IMG/VR virus record: IMGVR_UViG_3300025770_000103
Span: 1-20,474 of that record
Direction: 5' to 3' (one strand)
Length of the DNA: 20,474 nt
Source of the DNA: a virus
Below are positions 9,141-16,542 of this stretch, piece after piece. The translations under genes were made by a program, and so were the position numbers. Below the pieces are notes generated by a model, which was given only the letters and a program-made list of their open reading frames with translations, had not been told where the DNA came from and ran no database searches. How positions within the stretch are numbered: position 1 is the first letter of the stretch; every line of letters begins with the position of its first letter.

Positions 9141-9746
9141 ATGTCATATTTAGGAACTAGAACTGGTGGTAGAGGAGTATTTATATCTTCGGATTTTAAC
9201 TCCGTATCATTTATCGGAGATGGAGGATCAAGAGTATACCCTTTACCAGAAACAATTATTCAAGATGATGCATCGGTACTTGTTCATATAGATGGGGTTA
9301 AACAGCATACATCCGCATATTCTGTTTCTGGCACTTCATTAACTTTTACGGATGCACCACCAAACACATCCAATATAGAAATTATAATATTTGGTGTAAA
9401 ATCAGCTGATACTGTGATTACATATAATCCGAACTCAATTTCGATTATGGAGCTGGACACTCTTGATGGCGATCCTGGTCAAGTATTAACAACGGATGGT
9501 GCAGGTAATTTAAGTTTCAGTTCTAAATCTACAGAAACTTTGTTTTCTATGGGAGTCACAGTATCAGCAACAGAACTGAATTATGTTGGTGGTATTACTA
9601 GTAATATTAATACTCAACTCCTATCTAAGCAAGACACCTTAGTATCTGCTACTAATATAAAATCGATTAATGGAGATTCTATATTAGGTTCGGGGGATTT
9701 GGCAATAACAGGGTGGTCATATGCAACAACCCTTAAGTTTGCATAA
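9141..9746 (+). CDS. Fibre-base / short tail fibre protein, cassette 1
   Basis: A 201-residue fibre protein. Residues about 24-95 form a beta domain with HIDGVKQHTSAYSVSG, matching INGIKQHGSAYSLES in the gene at 11944. Next comes LDTLDGDPGQVLTTDGAGNL, a shaft motif shared with that gene, then a stalk segment with ATELNYVGGITSNINTQL and NIKSINGDSILGSGDL. The last motif is common in phage fibre shafts and recurs in the gene at 18888. The protein ends soon after it (WSYATTLKFA), so it lacks a large distal domain; the distal part may come from the next genes. It opens the first host-recognition cassette. The first 16 bases of the gene are identical to those of the gene at 11944. Confidence 0.7.
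   Translation: MSYLGTRTGGRGVFISSDFNSVSFIGDGGSRVYPLPETIIQDDASVLVHIDGVKQHTSAYSVSGTSLTFTDAPPNTSNIEIIIFGVKSADTVITYNPNSISIMELDTLDGDPGQVLTTDGAGNLSFSSKSTETLFSMGVTVSATELNYVGGITSNINTQLLSKQDTLVSATNIKSINGDSILGSGDLAITGWSYATTLKFA
9475..9517 (+). repeat. 43-bp dispersed repeat, copy A (pairs with 12281-12323)
   Basis: It encodes the GQVLTTDGAGNLS shaft motif. Copy B at 12281-12323 differs at one position (9497 T, 12303 C). Identity at the nucleotide level inside otherwise diverged genes suggests recombination between fibre genes. Confidence 0.85.
9639..9702 (+). repeat. 64-bp dispersed repeat, copy A (pairs with 19113-19176)
   Basis: 61 of 64 bases match 19113-19176. It encodes the NIKSINGDSILGSGDL stalk motif in two different fibre genes 9.5 kb apart. 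Confidence 0.85.
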
Positions 9747-9767
9747 TATAATTAATAAGGAATACAA

Positions 9768-11039
9768 ATGGCTGACAACGTAAAAGTCTTTACACACATA
9801 GACGCACAAACAACCACAGGTGATATAAGCATAGTGACAACCGATGCTGAAACGCAAGCAGTTGTTAAAGATGTAATATTTAAGGGTAAATCAACTCATT
9901 ACCCAACAGAAATGACATTAAAACTTAATGATATATTATTAGGTGAAACTTATACTTCCGGCCCAGATGAGGAGTTGAATGTAGGTTTAAGTGGAAACCT
10001 AATAATGGATGCGACTTCTATTCTTAAAGTAAGTATACCAACAGTACCACAAGTAGATTATGTTGCTAAATTAGATGCAGTAATATTCAGTGATAATTAT
10101 AACCAAACGCTGAGAGATATAAACCTTACACCAATCGAATCAACTACTCCTTACACAAACACGGATGTTGAATCTCATTTACAAGCGACGGGACAAGGGG
10201 GTACTAATAACCCTGCAAACTGTGCTTTCGCTGTTATTAGAAACTCTGAGGTACAATACTTTAGGTACTGGGAAGGCGACCTATTTAGACATCATGATGG
10301 TGCAGCACCAGCAGAAACTGCAATCACTGTACTTGATGGGAGTGGAAATGCCGTAAGTAGTTATAGTATGTGTACTGATGGCACATTCTTCTATGAGAAA
10401 TCGAGTAGTACAAGTACAGAGATAAGAGTTTATAACGTCTCTGATTATGTCCCACAAACTTCAATCACCACAGATGTTTCCTACTCAGGACAGGCAAGTA
10501 ATCAAGGGTCATATATGCTTACGCATGGTGGTTATATTTATACTAAACATCTTTCTGTAGATACTATTATATACAAGACCAATATCGAAGATGGGACAAC
10601 CACCACAATAAATGTTAATTCTGTAGGTAATTATTCGGGGGGTGCTGTTATAACGAGAGGTTCAGATACTGAATTTTACCTAGTGGAAAAGGGTAGTAAT
10701 GGGTGGTACAAAGTTAATCTAGCTACTGATTTAGTAGTGAATTATGCGGGCAATGGCGGTATGAACGAAACCACAGAGTATGGGAACAATGCGTTTGAAA
10801 TCTCTGGTGGTTATGTTGGTGTTATTGACGGCCTCAATATAGTTGTTATTAATGTAGTAGAAGGAACTTATGCTCGTACCTCTGGTAATGGATCTACAAA
10901 CGGAGGGTACTTTTCTAGCATTAGCAATACCTTTGGATCAAAGAGTGCAGTTGCGGCTTTGTCAATATCAGCGAATTTTGACAGTAGACCGCATGGCTTA
11001 AATTACAGTATATATGCCTCTGGCGTAGAAATTACATAA
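9768..11039 (+). CDS. Putative receptor-binding/fibre protein with propeller-like repeats
   Basis: A 423-residue protein I do not recognise by family. The N-terminal roughly 120 residues (MADNVKVFTHIDAQ, then a beta-rich stretch ending near SILKVSIP) would suit an attachment domain. The rest consists of Tyr-, Ser- and Gly-rich beta segments with repeated tyrosine-strand patterns such as YFRYWEGDLFRHHDG, GGYIYTKHL, TEFYLVEKGSNGWYKVNL and VGVIDGLNIVVINVVEGTY. These resemble blades of a beta-propeller or another repetitive beta fold. It sits between a fibre-base protein and a fibre chaperone and carries a good ribosome site (AATAAGGAATACAA). A distal adhesin role is inferred from position and fold-like texture only. 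Confidence 0.55.
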   Translation: MADNVKVFTHIDAQTTTGDISIVTTDAETQAVVKDVIFKGKSTHYPTEMTLKLNDILLGETYTSGPDEELNVGLSGNLIMDATSILKVSIPTVPQVDYVAKLDAVIFSDNYNQTLRDINLTPIESTTPYTNTDVESHLQATGQGGTNNPANCAFAVIRNSEVQYFRYWEGDLFRHHDGAAPAETAITVLDGSGNAVSSYSMCTDGTFFYEKSSSTSTEIRVYNVSDYVPQTSITTDVSYSGQASNQGSYMLTHGGYIYTKHLSVDTIIYKTNIEDGTTTTINVNSVGNYSGGAVITRGSDTEFYLVEKGSNGWYKVNLATDLVVNYAGNGGMNETTEYGNNAFEISGGYVGVIDGLNIVVINVVEGTYARTSGNGSTNGGYFSSISNTFGSKSAVAALSISANFDSRPHGLNYSIYASGVEIT

Positions 11040-11054
11040 TCGGAGAATAACATA

Positions 11055-11549
11055 ATGTTAGAAAATAAAACATCATCCCCAACAGTAGTAGAATCAACAA
11101 ACATAGTATTTGATTCTGGATGGAAAAGAGTATCAGGAAGGGGTATTAATCTCCCTACAAATCTGTATTCAAATAACACTGAAAGAATGCTCATGTGGTC
11201 TTTCGAGATGATATCTATTCGCAATAGCCCAACTTGGGCTATGTTCCATCCCCAACTTCTTGACCTATCCGCGTCTCTGATTGCTGTGGACACAGATTAC
11301 GCATGGACTGCTAATAAGGGGCCATCCTTTTCTACGATCGGTGCCGATTGGTGGGTGTTGGATAGTGCTTCTGCTGCGATAGGGAAATATAGGTTTTCTT
11401 CGACTACGGGGAATGGAAAATGGAATATGCTGCCGGCGGGGTTTAGTGTCAGAATATATTCTGACAGCAGCTTTCAGTCAAATCACGTTGTAGATTATAA
11501 ATTGACTGTCGTTGAAGCAGATACATCATTACTTGTAAACAGGAATTGA
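11055..11549 (+). CDS. Unrecognised cassette-1 protein, possible fibre tip
   Basis: A 164-residue protein with no family that I recognise. It is rich in Ser, Trp and aromatic residues (FDSGWKRVSGRGINLP, PTWAMFHPQL, GADWWVLDS) and ends with a beta-strand-like VVDYKLTVVE. There are no catalytic motifs, membrane spans or signal peptide. A clear ribosome site (CGGAGAATAAC) precedes the ATG. It lies directly upstream of the assembly chaperone, the usual place for a fibre tip or adhesin, so a receptor-binding or tip role is plausible but not shown. Confidence 0.5.
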   Translation: MLENKTSSPTVVESTNIVFDSGWKRVSGRGINLPTNLYSNNTERMLMWSFEMISIRNSPTWAMFHPQLLDLSASLIAVDTDYAWTANKGPSFSTIGADWWVLDSASAAIGKYRFSSTTGNGKWNMLPAGFSVRIYSDSSFQSNHVVDYKLTVVEADTSLLVNRN

Positions 11550-11550
11550 T

Positions 11551-11934
11551 ATGTATTTATTTATAGGGGAACTAGGGGAAATACTTAAAGGTAGTTATGA
11601 AGAGGTTACAGATATAGAAGTTGCTGATACTTTTTTCCATACCTACCCTTCTTTTTGCTGGAGGGTAGTAGACGGTGTTGTAACTTTAAAAGATGATGCA
11701 GATGATATTCTTGAAGCTCACCACGAAAAGGAAAAATCTACTCGATTACAGTCTTTAGAGGATGAAGCTTTAAAAGTAGTTAGAGCGCAACGAGGCCGAC
11801 TTCTCGCTGAAACCGATCATTATGCCCTACAGGATGTTGACTTGACTGAAGAAATGACTACATACCGTCAAGCACTTAGAGATTTACCGGAGACAGTTGA
11901 TATAAATAACATCATATATCCAGAGAAACCATAG
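11551..11934 (+). CDS. Tail fibre assembly chaperone, cassette 1
   Basis: A 127-residue protein resembling small phage tail/fibre assembly chaperones. It has a variable N-terminal half, a charged helical middle (about residues 55-85) and a C-terminal block with RGRLLAETDHYALQDVDL followed by TTYRQALRDLPETVD. The pattern R-x-x-LL-x-x-TD ... YRQALRDLP is the hallmark of the phage tail assembly chaperone family. Such proteins help fold or trimerise the fibre encoded just upstream and are not usually in the virion. The last 28 codons are identical in DNA to those of the chaperone at 16096, while the N-terminal halves are unrelated. The start follows the previous stop by one base, with AGGA as ribosome site. 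Confidence 0.7.
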   Translation: MYLFIGELGEILKGSYEEVTDIEVADTFFHTYPSFCWRVVDGVVTLKDDADDILEAHHEKEKSTRLQSLEDEALKVVRAQRGRLLAETDHYALQDVDLTEEMTTYRQALRDLPETVDINNIIYPEKP

Positions 11935-11939
11935 AGAGC
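11851..11939 (+). repeat. 89-bp exact direct repeat, left copy (pairs with 16459-16547)
   Basis: Identical over 89 bases to 16459-16547; with one mismatch (11940 A, 16548 G) the match continues through the start codon of the next gene (to 11946/16554). It covers the last 28 codons of the chaperone, its stop, a TATAAATA element and the GAGAG ribosome site. Sequence upstream of the repeat diverges abruptly, so the two copies bracket a 4608-bp unit. Confidence 0.95.
11901..11908 (+). promoter_or_regulatory. T4-type late promoter core TATAAATA, left repeat copy
   Basis: A perfect TATAAATA lies inside the end of the chaperone coding sequence (codons for D-I-N), 35 bases upstream of the ATG at 11944. 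That distance leaves room for a transcript start and the GAGAG ribosome site. It is part of the duplicated 89 bp. A chance match within coding sequence is possible. Confidence 0.45.
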
Positions 11940-11943
11940 AATA

Positions 11944-12417
11944 ATGTCATATTTAGGAAAGGCTGAATTAAAGGCTTCAAAAATTAAAAAGTGGACTGGT
12001 TATGCGACGACTGTGGATGGCGTGTCCTTTGTACCATATAGCAGCACAGGTATGGGTTTCACCCCTTTTAATGAAAATTCAACTTGGGTTACTATCAATG
12101 GTATTAAACAGCACGGATCTGCATATTCATTAGAGTCTACACAATTATCATTTGCTTCGGTAGTATCAACAAATGACGAAATTGAAGTGGTTTGTATATT
12201 TGATGTTGGTGTTCCAACATACGTCGATGTAATAGAAAATACCGTTGATGTTGCGGCACTGGACACTTCTGATGGTACAGCTGGTCAAGTATTAACAACG
12301 GACGGTGCAGGTAATTTAAGTTTTTCATCGGCTGGATTGGGTGATATAGATGGAGGAGATTCGGCGACTGTATATTCAGTCGCAGACATAATAATAGATA
12401 GCGGAGGAGCCACATAA
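11944..12417 (+). CDS. Fibre-base / short tail fibre protein, cassette 2
   Basis: A 157-residue protein related to the product of 9141. Both begin MSYLG, and the domain around INGIKQHGSAYSLES and the shaft motif LDTSDGTAGQVLTTDGAGNL match that protein. The region between residues 6 and 55 and the C-terminus (DIDGGDSATVYSVADIIID) differ. It lacks the NIKSINGDSILGSGDL stalk. It begins immediately after the left 89-bp repeat and ends in a TAATG overlap with the next gene, whose ribosome site (GGAGG) lies in its final codons. The likely role is to connect the second set of adhesins to the particle, as its paralogue would for the first set. Confidence 0.68.
   Translation: MSYLGKAELKASKIKKWTGYATTVDGVSFVPYSSTGMGFTPFNENSTWVTINGIKQHGSAYSLESTQLSFASVVSTNDEIEVVCIFDVGVPTYVDVIENTVDVAALDTSDGTAGQVLTTDGAGNLSFSSAGLGDIDGGDSATVYSVADIIIDSGGAT
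12281..12323 (+). repeat. 43-bp dispersed repeat, copy B (pairs with 9475-9517)
   Basis: Second copy of the GQVLTTDGAGNLS-coding segment, one mismatch from copy A, at an offset of 2806 bp. Confidence 0.85.
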
Positions 12418-13076
12418 TGGCCACAATATTAAGACAACGTAGAGATACAGCAGCAAATTGGTCATCAGCAAATCCTGTAATACCAGACGGACAATTGTGT
12501 TTCGATACAACAAATAATACTTTTAGAGTTGGTGACGGAACTACAAATTACTCGAGCCTATCCATACAATCTGGACTACCCGGAGAGATGAGCGGTGCTA
12601 ATAATCTATCAGAAATAGTTACTCCTGCAACTGCTCGAACCAATTTAGGGTTGACAATAGGTACTGATGTTCAAGCCTTTGATGTAAATACAACAAAAAA
12701 TGATGTTGCGAATGCCTTTACTGCAGCTAATACCTTTACCGAAACGACATTTATTGAAACATCAGAAACAGTACACGAACTTGTGGATCTTGATATTGAT
12801 CCTGCACATGGTAGTAAGCAGTATAAAACCCTAACGGCAGCTCCAGTTTTTACTTCATCTATTACAGATGGTCAATCAGTACGTCTACGCATTGTCGGAG
12901 GTGATACATATTCTGTTACATGGCCAGATCCAGCAGTTACAGCTAATAACATTACATCTGTAAAATGGGTTACATCTGCAGGTAATGTACGGCCAACTGC
13001 TACTGCAGATGATGTATTTGTCATAGAAATGGAAGATTCTACTTTATACATTTATTATCTCGGTAGTGCTGTATGA
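12417..13076 (+). CDS. Tail fibre protein with Mtd-N-like N-terminal domain
   Basis: A 219-residue fibre protein. Residues 1-50 (ILRQRRDTAANWSSANPVIP, then GQLCFDTTNNTFRVGDGTTN) match the pattern of the major-tropism-determinant N-terminal domain found at the base of many phage fibres (RRDTAANW ... G-x-L-x-F-x-T ... VGDGTT). A shaft follows with ARTNLGLTIGTDVQAFD and DVANAFTAANTF, both common fibre motifs. The C-terminal beta domain (about residues 130-219: VRLRIVGGDTYSVTWPDP, KWVTSAGNVRPT, LYIYYLGSAV) is a small tip domain seen in other tail proteins. The start overlaps the previous stop (TAATG) after GGAGG; the stop overlaps the next start (ATGA). Confidence 0.72.
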   Translation: MATILRQRRDTAANWSSANPVIPDGQLCFDTTNNTFRVGDGTTNYSSLSIQSGLPGEMSGANNLSEIVTPATARTNLGLTIGTDVQAFDVNTTKNDVANAFTAANTFTETTFIETSETVHELVDLDIDPAHGSKQYKTLTAAPVFTSSITDGQSVRLRIVGGDTYSVTWPDPAVTANNITSVKWVTSAGNVRPTATADDVFVIEMEDSTLYIYYLGSAV

Positions 13077-16072
13077 GTATGAAGGAGTTAATGGCTGCAG
13101 GTAACTCCTTATCTTTAGGTGAACCTGACCCAGAGGGTGTTAGCTTTGATGGGACGAATGATTATTTGAGTCGGAGTTCTGACCTGTCAGGTAACACGGA
13201 TTCTAAGACGTTTACTTTTAGTGCATGGGTTTATCTTGGTCACACTGGTAGTGGGTCATCAAATAGTCAATACGGAAAACTATACTTCAATAATAACGGT
13301 ACATACGGTCTTATAATAGAAACAACGTCTTTAGGGGAAATAAGAGTTAGACTACCGCTTGTTGCGGGAAATGACATTACTTTTGAAACCCCAGATACAC
13401 AGTATGGGTTTTTCTTTGGGTGGACACACTTTCTCATTTCGTTTGATATAGAGAACATGTCATACAGGTCTATGTATATCAATGACAGACTGGTGTCCAC
13501 TATCTATGGTGCTGGTTGGACTACAACTTCATCAGCTAATATTGATTTTACAGCGTCTGTTCATTATGTGGCATACTCCCCAACTACTAATCCGTCGGGT
13601 GGGGGTGCGGCTGACGGTAGATTACACGGTAGACTAGCACACACTTTCCTAGACTACACATATCGCGACCTATCTATAGAAGCTAACCGCAGATTGTTCA
13701 TCACTGCTGACGGTAAGCCAGCTACTGGTCAGAGTAGTGTTGATAAGTATCTTAGTGAGAAGTTTGACGCCAACCAAGAGGGAGCAAGCACAAGAGGAAT
13801 TCAATTTAATAGTACGGGCAGTAAGATGTATTTACTATCTTATGGTAATGGTACTGTATTCCAATACTCCCTATCGATAGCGTATGACATAACCTCAGCT
13901 AGTTATGATGGAGTCTCCAAACAGTTAACTGAAGCGATTCAGCCCAACAGCTTGACGCTGAATGATGATGGAACCAAGTTCTTTGTTTGTGATGACTCCT
14001 CCAACTCCGTAAAAGAATACACGATGTCCTCCGCATACGATTTGAGCACAGCAGCGTATTCTACGACGTTTAGCGTCACATCCCAAACCACAAACCCAAC
14101 GGCGCTAGAGTTCAACGCAAGTGGGAGTAAGATGTTTGTCGCGGATCGGACAACAGGGACGGTGTACGTGTATGACTTATCAACTGATTTCTTAGTATCG
14201 TCAGCCTCCTATAATTCAGTCAATAAGGTGTTGAATGTCACTAATCTTTATGGGATGCTCTTTAGTCCTGATGGGACAACATTAGTTATTAGTAGATCTG
14301 ACAACGATACTATTGCCTCTTACTCTTTAAGTGTAGCTTACGATGTTACAACTTGCACCCTAGGAAGTAGTTTCTTTGTTGGTGATTTGGATTCGACGCC
14401 CACTTCTATAGAATGGAATTCAGACGGTTCAGTAATAATTCTTGCTGGCTATGCCACAGCTTCAGTCTATGCCCTCAACCTATCCACCCCCTATGACATA
14501 AGCACAGCCTCGTATGGTGAGGCAGAAGGTACACCCCAAGCTCCCATTATCTACCTACCCATGAAAGATGCAGCTACAGCAGGGGAAAATTTAGGATCGG
14601 GTGGTTCTCAAAATAACTTCTCGGTGAATGGAATACTGGATACGGCTGGTCGTGGACCGAATCAATGGAACTGTTCTGCATCGAAGTTTGATGGGGCGAA
14701 TGATTATTTGCAAATTAGCGGCAACCTTGGAGCGTCTGATGGTAAACTAATTACATATTCTGGTATATTAAGGGCTGATGGTACTACAGGGGGTAATGTT
14801 GGTAATACTATACGTGGCTTTAAAAGTACTGGAAGCGCAAATGTAATTACTGGTCACACCATATCTTTTGGTAGAATATCATGTGCCGTACAGCTTACCG
14901 ATGAAACTGGAGTTAACTTCACATACGATTACAATAATAATACATCACTACCCTACCACGGAAGATACTGGCATGTCTCATACTCTATAGATGTTTCAGA
15001 CAATAATAAGAGAACAGTTATTATAAACGGTGTAAATGTGACAGCCGAAGTTACTTGGACATCATACTCTAATTTATTAGATATACATTTCTCATCGATT
15101 GTTGCATATAGTTATTCAGCAAATAATATCACACCGACAGCATGGGACGAGCAAACTATAGGTGAAGTGTATCTTGATAATACCTACACCGACCTATCCA
15201 CAGACAACCCATTCTGGGATGCAGATGCTAACCGACCTAAACCAGTTCGACAAGTCATCTCAGAAACAGGAACAACACCACTGATTGCAATGCCACTACG
15301 GGCTGATGATGCTGGGAATAATCTAGGTAGCGGTGGTGATTTTATTGTGTACTCTGGCCCATTCACAGGGGCGAGGGGTGGGTCTGAGTTTTGGGCTAGG
15401 AGTGTAAAGGGTAATGGTTCAAGTTCTTATCTAAACGGGAGCACAGGGACAAGTAACAGCAGCGTACATACTCTTGCTTTCGCCATTAATCGAGTTGGCA
15501 TAACACAGTCTAAGCCGATAATTAACACAGGTGGAGTCAATTTTACAGGCAGCGCTAGTGGTGCTTATAATTTATTCTTAGACAACCAGAACCTAAAATT
15601 ACACGCAAATAACGGATCTTTAAATTGGGAGACCACCGACAGTAGTGTTGTAGGCGATCAATGGAACATAATACTGTTATCTTACAATGGTATCTCATAT
15701 GATTTATATATCAACGGCGTTGTCCCTTCTGTGTATACGACATCAAGTGGGACTCCACTATTCCCGTTTAACAATCTAGACATACTTTATAACGGGGGTA
15801 CTGATGTTTACGCTGACAGCTCTATAGGTTTTTTATGGGCGGATGACAGCTACATAGACTTCTCCCAAGAAAGTAACCGTAACCTATTCGTAGACCAACT
15901 TGGATACCCTAAAGACTTAACCCCAGCAATCGAAGCTGGCACTATCGCAGACCCACTCATTTACATGAAATTCGATGACACATCTAGCTTAGGCGCTAAC
16001 TCAGGCACAGGTGTAGATTTCTCCGTCAACGGTACAGTAATCGCTGGTGCTGATGTAGGCCCTAACGCATAA
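13073..16072 (+). CDS. Large LamG/beta-propeller adhesin
   Basis: A 999-residue likely receptor-binding protein. Three modules resemble LamG/concanavalin-like lectin domains: residues about 17-225 (VSFDGTNDYLSRS ... YRDLSIEANRRLFITADGKP), 490-720 (KFDGANDYLQISG ... TYTDLSTDNPFWDADANRP) and 736-955 (KGNGSSSYLNGS ... SYIDFSQESNRNLFVDQLGY). Between the first two, about residues 224-480, are five repeats of roughly 50 residues of the form NxxGSKMYL ... YSLSIAYDITSASY, resembling beta-propeller blades. The C-terminus (PLIYMKFDDTSSLG ... DFSVNG) is the beginning of a fourth module that stops short. Binding to host surface glycans is inferred from the lectin fold. The start overlaps the previous stop (ATGA); in-frame ATGs at 13079 and 13091 (the latter just after AAGGAG) are alternatives. 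Part of the gene is clearly more GC-rich than the baseplate genes. Confidence 0.72.
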   Translation: MSMKELMAAGNSLSLGEPDPEGVSFDGTNDYLSRSSDLSGNTDSKTFTFSAWVYLGHTGSGSSNSQYGKLYFNNNGTYGLIIETTSLGEIRVRLPLVAGNDITFETPDTQYGFFFGWTHFLISFDIENMSYRSMYINDRLVSTIYGAGWTTTSSANIDFTASVHYVAYSPTTNPSGGGAADGRLHGRLAHTFLDYTYRDLSIEANRRLFITADGKPATGQSSVDKYLSEKFDANQEGASTRGIQFNSTGSKMYLLSYGNGTVFQYSLSIAYDITSASYDGVSKQLTEAIQPNSLTLNDDGTKFFVCDDSSNSVKEYTMSSAYDLSTAAYSTTFSVTSQTTNPTALEFNASGSKMFVADRTTGTVYVYDLSTDFLVSSASYNSVNKVLNVTNLYGMLFSPDGTTLVISRSDNDTIASYSLSVAYDVTTCTLGSSFFVGDLDSTPTSIEWNSDGSVIILAGYATASVYALNLSTPYDISTASYGEAEGTPQAPIIYLPMKDAATAGENLGSGGSQNNFSVNGILDTAGRGPNQWNCSASKFDGANDYLQISGNLGASDGKLITYSGILRADGTTGGNVGNTIRGFKSTGSANVITGHTISFGRISCAVQLTDETGVNFTYDYNNNTSLPYHGRYWHVSYSIDVSDNNKRTVIINGVNVTAEVTWTSYSNLLDIHFSSIVAYSYSANNITPTAWDEQTIGEVYLDNTYTDLSTDNPFWDADANRPKPVRQVISETGTTPLIAMPLRADDAGNNLGSGGDFIVYSGPFTGARGGSEFWARSVKGNGSSSYLNGSTGTSNSSVHTLAFAINRVGITQSKPIINTGGVNFTGSASGAYNLFLDNQNLKLHANNGSLNWETTDSSVVGDQWNIILLSYNGISYDLYINGVVPSVYTTSSGTPLFPFNNLDILYNGGTDVYADSSIGFLWADDSYIDFSQESNRNLFVDQLGYPKDLTPAIEAGTIADPLIYMKFDDTSSLGANSGTGVDFSVNGTVIAGADVGPNA
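13145..13168 (+). repeat. 24-bp intragenic repeat (pairs with 14687-14710)
   Basis: The codons for FDG-x-NDYL at the start of the first and second LamG-like modules match in 23 of 24 bases, supporting duplication or shared origin of the modules. Confidence 0.7.
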
Positions 16073-16095
16073 TAGCAGACAAAGGAGAAATAACA

Positions 16096-16542
16096 ATGCT
16101 ATATCTAAAAGCAATCAATAACAAAGTAGAGAAATATCCATATACACTTGGTCAATTGAGAAAAGACAATGTAAACACAACATTTCCAAAGCAACCCAAT
16201 CTAGAGACATTAAGTGCATTCAATATGTACCCAGTGACAGAAGTAACACCAACGCTTGCAGATGGTGAGAAGTTAGTTAAAGTCTGGACACCAGAACTGG
16301 TATCTGGTCACTGGATTCTGCCACACCAAGCAGTCGCCAAGACAGAAGAAGATTTAGCTACGGAGTCGGAAGTCGCTTGGGATAATCTCAGAGAGCAACG
16401 AAATAAGCTACTCGGGGAAACAGATTTCCACGCATTATCTGATGTAAATATGCCGGAGGAAATGACTACATACCGTCAAGCACTTAGAGATTTACCGGAG
16501 ACAGTTGATATAAATAACATCATATATCCAGAGAAACCATAG
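16096..16542 (+). CDS. Tail fibre assembly chaperone, cassette 2
   Basis: A 148-residue protein of the phage tail assembly chaperone type. The N-terminus (YPYTLGQLRKDNVNTTFPKQ, residues about 15-34) is a pattern seen in other phage fibre-associated small proteins. A middle segment with VWTPELVSGHWILPHQAV is followed by a charged helix. The C-terminal block REQRNKLLGETDFHALSD plus TTYRQALRDLPETVD matches the cassette-1 chaperone. The last 28 codons are identical in DNA to those of that gene, but the N-terminal part differs completely, as expected if the N-terminus is specific for its own fibre. A strong ribosome site (AAAGGAG at 16081-16087) precedes the ATG by 8 bases. It presumably folds or assembles the adhesin at 13073. 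Confidence 0.72.
   Translation: MLYLKAINNKVEKYPYTLGQLRKDNVNTTFPKQPNLETLSAFNMYPVTEVTPTLADGEKLVKVWTPELVSGHWILPHQAVAKTEEDLATESEVAWDNLREQRNKLLGETDFHALSDVNMPEEMTTYRQALRDLPETVDINNIIYPEKP

Noticed and set aside
10165-10356. 63-residue + strand open frame within the 423-residue gene
   Set aside because: It is entirely inside a longer frame with consistent fibre-like content and has no ribosome site of its own.
11558-11565. TATTTATA, a minus-strand late-promoter match
   Set aside because: It lies at the start of the + strand chaperone gene and there is no minus-strand gene for it to serve.
12417-13076. Possible diversity-generating retroelement target because of the Mtd-N-like N-terminus
   Set aside because: The N-terminal domain is widespread in fibres without such systems. 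I see no reverse transcriptase, template repeat or variable C-type lectin end in the window.
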